Position numbers and translations under genes: made by a program | Notes under the pieces: model-generated | Told to the model about the DNA's origin: nothing | The model's input: only the letters and a program-made list of their open reading frames with translations | Databases searched by the model: none | DNA from: Oceanibium sediminis | GTDB lineage: Bacteria > Pseudomonadota > Alphaproteobacteria > Rhodobacterales > Rhodobacteraceae | Assembly: GCF_003265325.1 (NCBI RefSeq) | Contig: NZ_QGNX01000003.1 | Coordinates: 310,001-374,000, forward strand | Reading direction: 5' to 3' | Length of the DNA: 64,000 nt | Part shown: positions 49,545-58,540 of the stretch, in pieces | Layout of the letters: every line of letters starts with the position of its first letter | Position numbering within the stretch: the stretch's first letter is position 1

Positions 49545-50213
49545 TTAAGACGCCGTTTCCAGCCCGGCCATCGCCGCCGCCAGCACCGCTTCGTCGCAGC
49601 CGAGCGCGCGCAGCGAGCGCAGCGTCGTCTGGTCCGCGACCGCGTCCTGCCCCGTTTCGTCAAGCCGCAACCCGGATTGGGTCAGGTCCGCCGCGCCGTG
49701 GATCGCGCTCCACAGGAAGCGGATGTCATCCAGCGTCGGTTCCGTCGCCATGCCGCCGGCGTTGAACAGGTCGCGCGCGTTTTCATGCACGACATCGCGG
49801 ATGGTGTAGCGCATGAACTCCGGGTTCTGGCTGTATTTCTCGCGGCACAGCACACCGATGCGCCCGAACATCATGCGCCAGAGCGTCGGGTTGCGATGGG
49901 CGAAGTCGACAAAGGCGCGACCCATGCGGAAGGCGCGGATCGCCGCCTCGTGCGCGTCTGCCGCGACCGCGCCTTCGGGGCGGATCTCGTAGAAGGTTGC
50001 GCTCAGGTCCTGGAAACCGTGGTGCGCCACCTCGGTCATCAGCTCGTCCTTGTCGCAGAAATGGCGATAGACGGCGCCCGAAGAAACGCCAAGCTCGCGC
50101 GCGGCGGCGCGCAGGCTCATGGCGTCGATGCAGCCCCCGTCAGTGGCCGAACGAGCATAGGCAACAAGGGCATCGCGAAGATCGCCTCTGCGAAGGCGCG
50201 TGGGACTGGTCAT
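49545..50213 (-). CDS. TetR-family transcriptional regulator
   Basis: A 222-residue regulator with an N-terminal TetR helix-turn-helix (about 12-55: DALVAYARS…MSLRAAARELGVSSGAVYRHFCDKDEL) and a helical ligand domain with the TetR_C WHG-like segment GRAFVDFAHRNPTLWRMMFG. It faces the reductase gene across 111 bases containing a 10-bp palindrome in the promoter spacer, so it very probably represses that gene and itself. Ligand unknown. Confidence 0.88.
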   Translation of the reverse strand: MTSPTRLRRGDLRDALVAYARSATDGGCIDAMSLRAAARELGVSSGAVYRHFCDKDELMTEVAHHGFQDLSATFYEIRPEGAVAADAHEAAIRAFRMGRAFVDFAHRNPTLWRMMFGRIGVLCREKYSQNPEFMRYTIRDVVHENARDLFNAGGMATEPTLDDIRFLWSAIHGAADLTQSGLRLDETGQDAVADQTTLRSLRALGCDEAVLAAAMAGLETAS

Positions 50214-50216
50214 ACG

Positions 50217-50245
50217 TTGACATGTAAGCAGTGATCACTAGATGG
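50217..50245 (+). promoter_or_regulatory. Promoter with overlapping TetR-type operator for the reductase gene
   Basis: A perfect -35 TTGACA (50217-50222) is followed, 16 bases on, by TAGATG (50239-50244). The spacer contains the perfect palindrome AGTGATCACT (50230-50239), placed where a bound repressor would exclude RNA polymerase. Divergent tetR starts at 50213, four bases away from the -35, so both genes would be affected. Confidence 0.6.
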
Positions 50246-50324
50246 TCAATTCCGCGGCGTGCATGATCGTAGGAATTCCATGCCCTGCCGCGGGCCGCGC
50301 CGCCCACATGCAAAGGATCCCCTT

Positions 50325-51392
50325 ATGCCGACACCCGTCTACGACACGACCGCCCCCGTCCTTGTCACCGGGGGGACCGGATACGTTGCCGGCTGGCTGA
50401 TCCGCCGCCTGCTCGAGGAAGGGTTCACCGTCCATGCCACGGTGCGCAATCCCGACGACCCGGCCAAGGTCGGGCATCTGACGCAGATGGCGGATGCGTT
50501 GCCCGGTAGCCTGACCCTGTTCAAGGCGGACCTGTTGGAGGCCGGCGCCTTCGCGCCCGCGATGGCTGGGTGCCGCGTGGTGTTTCACACCGCGAGCCCG
50601 TTCACCTTGAACATCGAGGATCCCCAGCGCGACCTGGTCGATCCGGCGGTGAAGGGCACCCGGAACGTGCTTGAAACGGTGAACGCGACGCCCTCGGTCG
50701 AGCGGGTGGTGCTGACCAGCTCCTGCGCGGCTATCTACGGCGACAATATCGACGTGGCGGGCACGACCGGCGGGATTCTGACGGAGGATGACTGGAACAC
50801 CACCTCCAGCATCGGGCACCAGGCCTATTCCTATTCCAAGGTGATGGCCGAGCGCGCGGCCTGGGAAATGGCGGATGCGCAATCGACCTGGCGGCTGGTG
50901 GTGGTCAACCCCTCGCTGGTGCTTGGCCCGGGGCTTGCGCCGACCCAGACGTCGGAGTCGTTCAACCTGCTGGAACAGATCGCGGGCGGGGCGTTCAAGT
51001 CGGGCGTGCCGCATTACGAGATCGGCGTCGTCGATGTCCGCACCGTGGCGGAGGCGCATATGCGCGCCGCCTTCCTTCCCGAGGCAGAGGGACGCCACAT
51101 CACCAGCGCGAAGACGATGTCCTTCCTCGACGTCGCGGATGTCATCCGGCGCAGCCACCCGGACCGCCCGCTCCCGGTCCGCACTCTGCCGAAGTGGCTG
51201 TTGTGGCTGTTGGGACCGATGGTGGACAAGGCCGTCACGCGGCGCTTCGTGGCGCGCTCCGTCGGCCACCCCTGGCGGGCGGACAACAGCAAGTCGAAAC
51301 AGGCGCTGGGGCTGGAATATCACCCCGTGGACACCGCGATCGAAGAAATGGTTCAGCAGATGGTGGACACCGGCAGGCTGAAACCGGCGTAG
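50325..51392 (+). CDS. NAD(P)-dependent extended SDR reductase, dihydroflavonol-4-reductase-like
   Basis: A 355-residue extended short-chain dehydrogenase. VTGGTGYVAGWLIRRLLEEG binds NAD(P); Ser/Tyr/Lys catalytic residues appear in LTSSCAAIYGD and YSYSKVMAER; the C-terminal half (VVNPSLVLGPGL, EIGVVDVRTVAEAHMRAAF) is typical of the dihydroflavonol reductase/aldehyde reductase group. Likely substrates are aldehydes or ketones; the actual one is unknown. Start ATG 50325 follows AAGGA. Regulation by the divergent TetR protein is likely. Confidence 0.87.
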   Translation: MPTPVYDTTAPVLVTGGTGYVAGWLIRRLLEEGFTVHATVRNPDDPAKVGHLTQMADALPGSLTLFKADLLEAGAFAPAMAGCRVVFHTASPFTLNIEDPQRDLVDPAVKGTRNVLETVNATPSVERVVLTSSCAAIYGDNIDVAGTTGGILTEDDWNTTSSIGHQAYSYSKVMAERAAWEMADAQSTWRLVVVNPSLVLGPGLAPTQTSESFNLLEQIAGGAFKSGVPHYEIGVVDVRTVAEAHMRAAFLPEAEGRHITSAKTMSFLDVADVIRRSHPDRPLPVRTLPKWLLWLLGPMVDKAVTRRFVARSVGHPWRADNSKSKQALGLEYHPVDTAIEEMVQQMVDTGRLKPA

Positions 51393-51405
51393 CGGCGCGG
51401 GCGGC

Positions 51406-51591
51406 TCAGAAGTCGCTGGTCAGCCCGTTTCGTTCCCAGTCCCCGAAACGCACCGGCTCTGGCCCGTCGCGCCCGCCAAGCTCGGTCGGCAGTTCTATGG
51501 CTGCCTGGGCCTTGCGGCGCTCCTCGGCCTCGGCCAGGGCGCGGGCGGCGGCGGCTTTCAGGCGCGCGTCTTTGTCGGTGGCGTCCGGCAT
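51406..51591 (-). CDS. DUF1674 small protein (SDHAF4-like)
   Basis: A 61-residue protein with an Ala/Lys/Glu-rich N terminus and the conserved C-terminal motif GPEPVRFGDWERNGLTSDF, which defines DUF1674. The eukaryotic relative SDHAF4 assists flavinylated succinate dehydrogenase assembly; the same role is likely but unproven here. No sdh genes are near. Convergent with the reductase gene, 13 bases apart. Confidence 0.88.
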   Translation of the reverse strand: MPDATDKDARLKAAAARALAEAEERRKAQAAIELPTELGGRDGPEPVRFGDWERNGLTSDF

Positions 51592-51660
51592 GGAGTTCTC
51601 CTAAGTAGCGTGGGTGACTATATGGTCCTTATCCGGCGAACGGGCAAGGAGGGTTGATGG

Positions 51661-52599
51661 ATGAACATGATACGCACGGCAATGCTTCTGGCTGCCATGA
51701 CGGCGCTGCTGCTGACCGCGGGCTACGCCATGGGCGGGCAGACCGGGCTGATCATCGCGCTGGTGTTCGCCATCGCGACCAACGGCTTCGCCTACTGGAA
51801 TTCCGACAGGATGGTGCTGCGGATGCACGACGCGCAGCCCGTCACCCGGATGAGCCACCCCGCGCTGCATGACATGGTCACGCGCCTTGCAAAGGCGGCA
51901 GACCTGCCGATGCCGGGCGTCTACCTCATCAACTCGCGCCAGCCCAACGCCTTTGCCACCGGGCGCAACCCCGACAACGCCGCCGTGGCGGTGACGATGG
52001 GGCTGCTGAACACCCTGACGTCGGAAGAAGTTGAGGGCGTCATCGCGCATGAACTTTCGCATATCAAGAACCGGGACACGCTGATCATGACCATCGCGGC
52101 GACCATCGCGGGGGCGATCTCCGTCCTTGCCAACATCGGCTTTTTCATGGGCGGCAACCGCGAGCGGGGCCAGTTCGGCGCCGTCGGCGTGATCCTGGCC
52201 GTGTTCTTGGCGCCGCTGGCGGCGGGGCTGATCCAGATGACCGTCAGCCGTACGCGCGAATACGCCGCCGACCGGGGCGGGGCCGAAATTTCGGGTAACC
52301 CGCTCGGGCTGGCCTCGGCGCTGGGCAAGATCTCGGCGGTGGCGGCGCGGGTGAAGATGCCGAGCGCCGAGACGCATCCGAACTCGGCCCATATGTTCGT
52401 GGTCAACCCGCTGGTGGGCATGCGCATCGACCGCCTGTTCGCGACCCACCCCCCGGCAGAACTGCGCATCCGCGCGCTTGAGCAGATGGCGCGGGACGGC
52501 AGTTACCGTACGCCGTCCGGCGTGCGCCAGGCGCGCTCACCCGGTGTAGGGGCGACGCGCCCCAGCTCGATCCCCGTGATCCGCAGGCGCCGCAAGTGA
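51661..52599 (+). CDS. htpX: Membrane zinc metalloprotease HtpX
   Basis: A 312-residue M48 protease of membrane quality control. Two N-terminal membrane segments, the zinc motif HELSH at 130-134, the third ligand Glu in [11 protein letters not shown], and two further segments ([29 protein letters not shown]) are seen. The C terminus holds the [11 protein letters not shown] box. An AAGGAGGG ribosome site precedes ATG 51661. Its stop overlaps the rsmB start (GTGA), so the two are coupled. Confidence 0.94.
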   Translation: MNMIRTAMLLAAMTALLLTAGYAMGGQTGLIIALVFAIATNGFAYWNSDRMVLRMHDAQPVTRMSHPALHDMVTRLAKAADLPMPGVYLINSRQPNAFATGRNPDNAAVAVTMGLLNTLTSEEVEGVIAHELSHIKNRDTLIMTIAATIAGAISVLANIGFFMGGNRERGQFGAVGVILAVFLAPLAAGLIQMTVSRTREYAADRGGAEISGNPLGLASALGKISAVAARVKMPSAETHPNSAHMFVVNPLVGMRIDRLFATHPPAELRIRALEQMARDGSYRTPSGVRQARSPGVGATRPSSIPVIRRRRK

Positions 52600-53897
52600 G
52601 CGGCGCGCCGGGCCAGTCCCCCCGCCGTGCCGCCGCCCGGATCCTTGGCGGCGTCCTGGAGCGTAACAAGACGCTCGCCGATTTCACCGAGGCGGGCGAA
52701 GGCTTCTTCGCCGAGCTTGCCCCTGAAGAACGGGCGCGGGCGACCTCCATCGCCACCGGCGTGCTGCGCCACGTGGCCCAGATCGATACGCTGTTGCAGG
52801 GGTTCCTGCGCAAGCCCCCGCCCGCTGCTGTCGTGATGATCCTGCGCATCGCCGCCTGGGAATTGCTTGTGGACGGCGTGCCGCCCCATGCGGCAGTGGA
52901 CGGTGCGGTGCGCGCCGTGCGCTCGCTGCGCAAGCACGCGAACCTGGCCGGGCTGACCAACGCCGTCGGGCGCAAGCTGGCGCAGGACGGACCGGCGGTC
53001 TGGGAGGCGCGCGACGCGCCCGAGCTGCCTTATTGGCTGTGGAAGCCGGTCAGCGCCGCCTACGGCGCGGATGCCGCCGCCGCTATCGCGCTGGCCCATA
53101 CCGCCACGCCGCCGCTGGACCTGACCTTGCGCGACCCCGACGACGCGGCGCGCTTCGCGGACGAGGTTGGCGGCGCGGTTCTGCCCACAGGCTCGGTCCG
53201 GTTGACCCAGCCGGGGCGGGTCAGCGGCTTGCCGGGCTATGATCAGGGCCGCTTCTGGGTGCAGGACGCGGCCGCCGCGCTTCCCGTGCAGATGCTGGGC
53301 GCGCTGCGCGGCGTGACAGCGGTGGATCTGTGCGCGGCGCCGGGGGGCAAGACGATGCAGCTTGCCGCCGCCGGTGCGCGGGTGACGGCCATCGACAAGT
53401 CCAAGGGGCGTCTGGCGCGCCTGTCGCAAAACCTGAAGCGCACCGGGCTGACGGCGGATGTCGTCACCTCGGACGCGCGCAAGTGGCGCCCCGAAGGCCC
53501 CGCACCGGATGTCATCGTGCTGGATGCACCCTGTTCGGCCACCGGCACCATTCGCCGCCACCCGGACCTCGTGTTCGCGCGCCCGGACCCGGACCTTGCG
53601 CCGCTGCTGAAGTTGCAGGCCGAGCTGATCGACCACGCGCTCGGGCTGCTCGCCCCCGGTGGGCGGCTGCTTTACTGCACCTGCTCGCTGTTCCCGGCCG
53701 AGGGTGAGGATCAGGCCGCCGCCGCGCTGGCCCGTCATCCCGGCCTGACCGTCGATCCGCATCGCCCCGAAGGCTGCGCCGAGGATTGGTGGACCGCAGA
53801 AGGCCACCTGCGCCTGCGCCCGGATTTCTGGGCAGAGCAGGGTGGCATGGACGGTTTTTTTGCCACGGTGCTCCGCAAGCCCGACGCGCTGCCATGA
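52596..53897 (+). CDS. rsmB: 16S rRNA (cytosine-967-C5) methyltransferase RsmB family
   Basis: A 433-residue protein: N-terminal NusB-like helical domain (about 10-145, [17 protein letters not shown] and [11 protein letters not shown]), then the RsmB/NOP methyltransferase with SAM loop [16 protein letters not shown], and catalytic cysteines in [10 protein letters not shown] (near 313) and [14 protein letters not shown] (near 361). Start GTG 52596 overlaps htpX by four bases. Position 967 is inferred from the family; other cytosine targets are possible. Confidence 0.92.
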   Translation: MSGAPGQSPRRAAARILGGVLERNKTLADFTEAGEGFFAELAPEERARATSIATGVLRHVAQIDTLLQGFLRKPPPAAVVMILRIAAWELLVDGVPPHAAVDGAVRAVRSLRKHANLAGLTNAVGRKLAQDGPAVWEARDAPELPYWLWKPVSAAYGADAAAAIALAHTATPPLDLTLRDPDDAARFADEVGGAVLPTGSVRLTQPGRVSGLPGYDQGRFWVQDAAAALPVQMLGALRGVTAVDLCAAPGGKTMQLAAAGARVTAIDKSKGRLARLSQNLKRTGLTADVVTSDARKWRPEGPAPDVIVLDAPCSATGTIRRHPDLVFARPDPDLAPLLKLQAELIDHALGLLAPGGRLLYCTCSLFPAEGEDQAAAALARHPGLTVDPHRPEGCAEDWWTAEGHLRLRPDFWAEQGGMDGFFATVLRKPDALP

Positions 53898-53959
53898 CAC
53901 GGCCACACCCTGCGCCTACAGTGAAGCGCGAGATCATTCATCGCTAACGGGAAGTTGCC

Positions 53960-55717
53960 GTGTCCGGACCCCTGTCCGTCCTGTCCGACCAGATCCACCG
54001 CCTGACCCGCGCCCGGGCCGAGGCGCGGGCGAAGGCGCACCTGGGGCGGCTGGCGGCGGGGCTGAGCTTCTCGGGGCTGGCGCATCGGCCCCCGGTGCGG
54101 GATTTCGGCGACTTCACCGCCGCACGCGACGCGCTTTCCGGCACCCTGCGGATCGGCGGCTACGCCACCCCGCTAACCGATCTGACGCCCTGGGACATCC
54201 CCCTGCCGACCGAAGCGTTGACCCAGGCCCTGCACGGGTTCGCCTGGCTAGACGATTTCGAGGCGCTGTCGGGCAAGGCCGCCCGCGCGCAGGCGCAGCG
54301 CTGGGCCATCGGCTGGCTCGACCGTTTCGGCGAAGGGCAGGGGCCGGGCTGGACCCCGGTCGCGACGGCGGGGCGGCTGAAGCGGATGATCATCCACATG
54401 CCGTTCCTCGAAAAGGACCTCGAGGGGGAGCAGCTTTCCCGCCTGCAAGCGATCCTGCCCGTCTTCGCCGCCTTCCTCGATGAAACCTCGGGAAGGGCGG
54501 AAACCGGGGCCGACCGCGCTGCCGCGCTGACCGGGATGGTCTATGGCGCGATCTGCCTCAACGGCTGGCAGGATCGCCTCGCCCCCGCGCTGAAGGGGCT
54601 GGCGCAACTCGCGCAGGACCGCGTGTCGCCGAACGGCGGCATGAAGTCCCGCAACCCCGAGGCGCTGCTGGCGGTGTTCCGCGACCTCGTCACCGTCAAG
54701 ACCCTGCTGGAGGAGACGACCCGCCCCCCCGTCCCGGAGATCGAGGCCGCGATCCGCCGAATCGCCCCCGCGCTGCGCCTGCTGCGCCATGGCGATGGCA
54801 CGCTGGCGCGCTTTCACGGCGGCGGGCCGGGGGCGGACGGGCTGCTTGACCGCTCGCTGGCCGAGGCGGGGATCCGCACGCGCCCCGGCACCGCCCCCGC
54901 CATGGGCTATGTCCGCCTGCACGGCGGGCGCACCCAGGTGATCGTGGATTGCGCGCGTCCGCCGGAAAACTCGGACCATGGCCACGCCAGCACGTTGGCG
55001 TTCGAGATGTCCTCGGGCCGGCGGCCGGTGATCGTCAATACCGGGCCCGCGCTCGCCCAGTGTCCGGACTGGTGGCGCGCGGCGCGCAGCACCTCGGCGC
55101 ATAACACGCTGGCGCTCGACAAGACGTCCTCGTCCCGGCTCGGCCCGGAACGGGCGGCGGGCAGGGCGGGGTTCGACGCGCTCCTGACCCGGCCTTCCAT
55201 GGTGACGCTGGCGCAGGCCAGCGACGCCACGGGCGCGTGGATCCAGACCCGCCACGACGGCTATCTGGAGGATTACGGCCTGCTGCATGAACGCCGGCTG
55301 TTCCTGTCCGCGCAGGGCGACCAGGTGCATGGCGAGGATGTGCTGCTCTCGCCCGATGACAAGGCGCGCCGCCGCTTCTCGGCCCGGATCAAGGGGGCGT
55401 CGAAGCTCGGCGTCGCGCTGTCCGTGCATTTCCACCTGCACCCCGATGTCGACGCGGCGCTTGAACGCGCGACCGACACCGTGCGCCTGACCCTGCTGAG
55501 CGGCGAGGTCTGGGTGTTCCGCCATGACGGCGGTCAGGTCGACCTGGAAACCGGCGTCTACCTCGACCCGGACAAGCCCGAGCCGGTGGCGACGCGCCAG
55601 ATGGTGCTGCGCAGCCGCGCCACGACGCACAAGGCCGAAATAAGCTGGTCCCTGGTGCGGGAGGTCGTCGCAGGCCGCGCCAGACGCGATGTAGCCGTTG
55701 ACGCCCAACAGGGCTGA
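53960..55717 (+). CDS. Heparinase II/III family protein
   Basis: A 585-residue protein with an (alpha/alpha) toroid-like helical N-terminal region and a C-terminal beta-rich heparinase II/III domain (from about 320: GYVRLHGGRTQVIVD, STLAFEMSSGRRPVIVNTGPA, ARSTSAHNTLALD, HDGYLEDYGLLHERRLFLS). It starts with GTG 53960 after GGGAAG and shows no signal peptide, so it may act in the cytoplasm, unlike secreted lyases. Polysaccharide substrate unknown. It sits between rsmB and purH, an arrangement I recall from many alphaproteobacteria, suggesting a housekeeping role. Confidence 0.87.
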   Translation: MSGPLSVLSDQIHRLTRARAEARAKAHLGRLAAGLSFSGLAHRPPVRDFGDFTAARDALSGTLRIGGYATPLTDLTPWDIPLPTEALTQALHGFAWLDDFEALSGKAARAQAQRWAIGWLDRFGEGQGPGWTPVATAGRLKRMIIHMPFLEKDLEGEQLSRLQAILPVFAAFLDETSGRAETGADRAAALTGMVYGAICLNGWQDRLAPALKGLAQLAQDRVSPNGGMKSRNPEALLAVFRDLVTVKTLLEETTRPPVPEIEAAIRRIAPALRLLRHGDGTLARFHGGGPGADGLLDRSLAEAGIRTRPGTAPAMGYVRLHGGRTQVIVDCARPPENSDHGHASTLAFEMSSGRRPVIVNTGPALAQCPDWWRAARSTSAHNTLALDKTSSSRLGPERAAGRAGFDALLTRPSMVTLAQASDATGAWIQTRHDGYLEDYGLLHERRLFLSAQGDQVHGEDVLLSPDDKARRRFSARIKGASKLGVALSVHFHLHPDVDAALERATDTVRLTLLSGEVWVFRHDGGQVDLETGVYLDPDKPEPVATRQMVLRSRATTHKAEISWSLVREVVAGRARRDVAVDAQQG

Positions 55718-55759
55718 CGGCAAAAGGGCGCCAACCTTGAGCCACCGTCAGGAGACGTC

Positions 55760-57358
55760 ATGTCCGACCAAACCGGCAGCATCATGCCAGAGCGCGCCCT
55801 TCTTTCCGTTTCCGACAAGACCGGCCTGATCGACCTGGGCAAGGCGCTGGCCGCGCGCGGGGTCGAGCTGATCTCCACCGGGGGGACGGCGCAGGCGCTG
55901 CGCGACGCAGGGTTGACGGTGCGCGACGTGTCCGAGCTGACCGGCTTTCCCGAAATGATGGACGGCCGCGTGAAGACGCTGCACCCGATGGTGCACGGCG
56001 GGCTTCTGGCGCTGCGCGCCGATGCGGGCCACCGCGCCGCGATGGCGGAACACGGCATCGCGCCGATCGATATCCTTGTCGTGAACCTCTACCCGTTCGA
56101 GGAGACAGTGGCCAAGGGCGCTGCCCCCGACGAGGTGATCGAGAACATCGACATCGGCGGCCCCGCCATGGTGCGCGCCGCCGCCAAGAACCACGGCGCC
56201 GTCGCCGTGGTGACCGAGGCGGAGGATTACGCCGCCCTGATCACCGAGCTTGACGCCAATGACGGCGCGACAACGCAGGCGTTCCGCACCCGCCTTGCCG
56301 CGCGGGCCTATGCGCGCACCGCCGCCTATGACGCCGCCGTGTCCACCTGGATGACCGATCACGCGGGCGAGGATGTGCCGCCGCGGCGCAGCGTCTCGGG
56401 CCAACTGGCCCAGAGCCTGCGCTATGGCGAGAACCCGCACCAGTCGGCGGCCTTCTATCGCACCGGCGACACGCGCCCCGGCGTGGCCAGCGCGACGCAG
56501 TTGCAGGGCAAGGAGCTGAGCTACAACAACATCAACGACACCGACGCCGCGTTCGAGCTGGTGGCGGAATTCGATCCCGCCGCTTCCGCCGCCGTGGCGA
56601 TCATCAAGCACGCCAACCCCTGCGGCGTCGCCACCGGCGGCAGCCTGGCCGAGGCCTATGCCCGCGCTTTCGACTGCGACCGCACCTCTGCCTTCGGCGG
56701 CATCGTGGCGCTGAACCAGGAACTCGACGGCGAAACCGCCGAGGCGATCGCCCGCGTCTTCACCGAGGTGGTGATCGCGCCGTCGGTCACGGACGCCGCG
56801 CGCGAGGTGTTCGCGCGCAAGCCGAACCTGCGCCTGCTGACCACAGGCGGCCTGCCGGACCCGGCCGCGCCGGGCCGTGTCTGGCGCCAGGTCGCCGGGG
56901 GCTACCTGATCCAGGACCGTGACAATGGCCAGATGAACGCCGACGGGCTGAAGGTTGTCAGCGCCCGCGCGCCCGAACCGTCCGAAATCTCGGACATGCT
57001 GTTCGCGTGGAAGGTAGCCAAACACGTGAAATCCAACGCCATCGTCTATGCCCGTGACGGGGCCAGCGTCGGGATTGGCGCGGGCCAGATGAGCCGCGTT
57101 GACAGTGCCCGTATCGCCGCGCGCAAGGCGCAGGACATGGCCGAGGTAGTGGGCCTTCAGGAAGCGCCGACCCGTGGCTCGGTGCTGGCGTCGGACGCGT
57201 TCTTCCCCTTCGCGGACGGGCTTCAAGCTGCCATCGACGCGGGTGCGACGGCTGTCATCCAGCCCGGCGGATCGGTGCGTGACGAAGAGGTGATCGCCGC
57301 CGCCAACGCCGCTGGCCTGGCGATGGTGTTCACCGGTATGCGCCACTTCCGGCATTAA
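55760..57358 (+). CDS. purH: Bifunctional AICAR transformylase / IMP cyclohydrolase
   Basis: A 532-residue enzyme for the last two steps of IMP synthesis. The N-terminal cyclohydrolase (MGS-like, about 1-150) has [33 protein letters not shown]; the C-terminal transformylase has KHANPCGVA near residue 283 and [10 protein letters not shown]. Start ATG 55760 has CAGGAG six bases upstream. Followed closely by lspA (4-base gap). Confidence 0.96.
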   Translation: MSDQTGSIMPERALLSVSDKTGLIDLGKALAARGVELISTGGTAQALRDAGLTVRDVSELTGFPEMMDGRVKTLHPMVHGGLLALRADAGHRAAMAEHGIAPIDILVVNLYPFEETVAKGAAPDEVIENIDIGGPAMVRAAAKNHGAVAVVTEAEDYAALITELDANDGATTQAFRTRLAARAYARTAAYDAAVSTWMTDHAGEDVPPRRSVSGQLAQSLRYGENPHQSAAFYRTGDTRPGVASATQLQGKELSYNNINDTDAAFELVAEFDPAASAAVAIIKHANPCGVATGGSLAEAYARAFDCDRTSAFGGIVALNQELDGETAEAIARVFTEVVIAPSVTDAAREVFARKPNLRLLTTGGLPDPAAPGRVWRQVAGGYLIQDRDNGQMNADGLKVVSARAPEPSEISDMLFAWKVAKHVKSNAIVYARDGASVGIGAGQMSRVDSARIAARKAQDMAEVVGLQEAPTRGSVLASDAFFPFADGLQAAIDAGATAVIQPGGSVRDEEVIAAANAAGLAMVFTGMRHFRH

Positions 57359-57362
57359 GCCC

Positions 57363-57854
57363 GTGCGCCGCCCCGCCTTCCTGATGCTGCTCGTCGCGGT
57401 CCTCGTGATCGCGCTGGACCGCTTGTCCAAGATCTGGATCGTCGAGGGGATGGAACTGCAATCGCGCCTGCTGATCGAGGTCGCGCCGCCGTTCCTGCAA
57501 TTCCAGATGGCCTGGAACCGGGGCATCAACTTCGGCCTGTTCGGCACGGACGCCGAGGCGATGCGCTGGTTCCTGATCGGGATCGCAGTCGCGGTTTCCG
57601 CCGGGCTGGCGATCTGGGTGCTACGCGGGGCAGGGCGCTGGGCCGCCATCTCGGTCGGGCTGATCGCGGGGGGCGCGCTCGGCAATGCCTGGGACAGGGT
57701 CGTCTACGGCGCGGTGGCCGACTTCCTGAACATGAGCTGCTGTGGCATCGACAACCCGTTTTCCTTCAACATCGCCGATGCCGCGATCTTTGCCGGGGCG
57801 GTCGGCCTGATCTTCCTGCCGGACCAGAAACGCGGCAAGGGGGAAGGGGCGTGA
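57363..57854 (+). CDS. lspA: Lipoprotein signal peptidase
   Basis: A 163-residue inner-membrane aspartyl protease that cleaves prolipoproteins after lipid attachment. Four membrane segments are visible. The catalytic pair appears in NAWDRVVYGAVADFLN and FNIADAAI. The start is GTG 57363 (RRPAFLMLLVAVLVIALDRLSKIWIVE). It precedes a lipoprotein gene, a fitting neighbour. Confidence 0.95.
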   Translation: MRRPAFLMLLVAVLVIALDRLSKIWIVEGMELQSRLLIEVAPPFLQFQMAWNRGINFGLFGTDAEAMRWFLIGIAVAVSAGLAIWVLRGAGRWAAISVGLIAGGALGNAWDRVVYGAVADFLNMSCCGIDNPFSFNIADAAIFAGAVGLIFLPDQKRGKGEGA

Positions 57855-57919
57855 CGCAGCAGTCAATCTGCGATATCACCGGCTTCGTGCATTACGGACC
57901 CGGAACCAGGAGCAGTCGT

Positions 57920-58456
57920 GTGAGTCGCATCCGATTGATGAGCCCCATCGCAACCATGGCGCTTTTCGGCCTTCTCGGGGCCTGCGGCGGCAGCGACAGT
58001 TCCGACGACCGTGGCCTGGTGGAGCGTTTGACCCTGGGCAGTTTCGAAGCGCCCGAGGAATTCGCCATCCTGCCCCAGAAGCCGCTGGAAGTGCCCGAGG
58101 ATCTGACGACGCTGCCCGCCCCGACGCCGGGCGCGGTCAGCCGCGTGGACCTGACCCCGGAAACCGACGCCCTCGTTGCGCTGTCGGGCCGCCCGGAAAA
58201 GGCGCCTGCCGCCGCCTCGGACAACGCGCTTCTGGCCGCCGCCGGCGCGCGGGGGCGCCAGCCGGGCATTCGCGCGCAACTTTCCGCCGAGGACGAGGTC
58301 TACCGCGAGAATAACCGCGGCCTGCTGCTCGATCGGCTGTTCGGCAAGGTGTCCGATGGCGACATCTACGGCTCGCAAGTCCTCGACCCGGAAGCGGAGC
58401 TGCTGCGCCTGCGCGCGCTGGGGATCTGGGTGCCGCAGCTTCCCCCGTCAGAATAA
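57920..58456 (+). CDS. DUF3035 lipoprotein
   Basis: A 178-residue lipoprotein of the DUF3035 family, common in Rhodobacterales, of unknown function. Lipobox LGAC follows a short hydrophobic stretch (MALFGLLGACGGS). The rest is Pro/Asp/Glu-rich with LTLGSFEAPEEFAILPQKPLEVPEDLTTLP and a C-terminal PEAELLRLRALGIWVPQLPP. I start it at GTG 57920 with AGGAG seven bases upstream; the frame is open from 57851 but that would give no signal peptide. Confidence 0.85.
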   Translation: MSRIRLMSPIATMALFGLLGACGGSDSSDDRGLVERLTLGSFEAPEEFAILPQKPLEVPEDLTTLPAPTPGAVSRVDLTPETDALVALSGRPEKAPAAASDNALLAAAGARGRQPGIRAQLSAEDEVYRENNRGLLLDRLFGKVSDGDIYGSQVLDPEAELLRLRALGIWVPQLPPSE

Positions 58457-58540
58457 GACGGCGCGGCCAGCCCGTAGGCTGACGCGAATGTCATCCCCAC
58501 ACCCCCTTGGCCACGCCTGTGGCTGTGCTACGTCTGGGGT

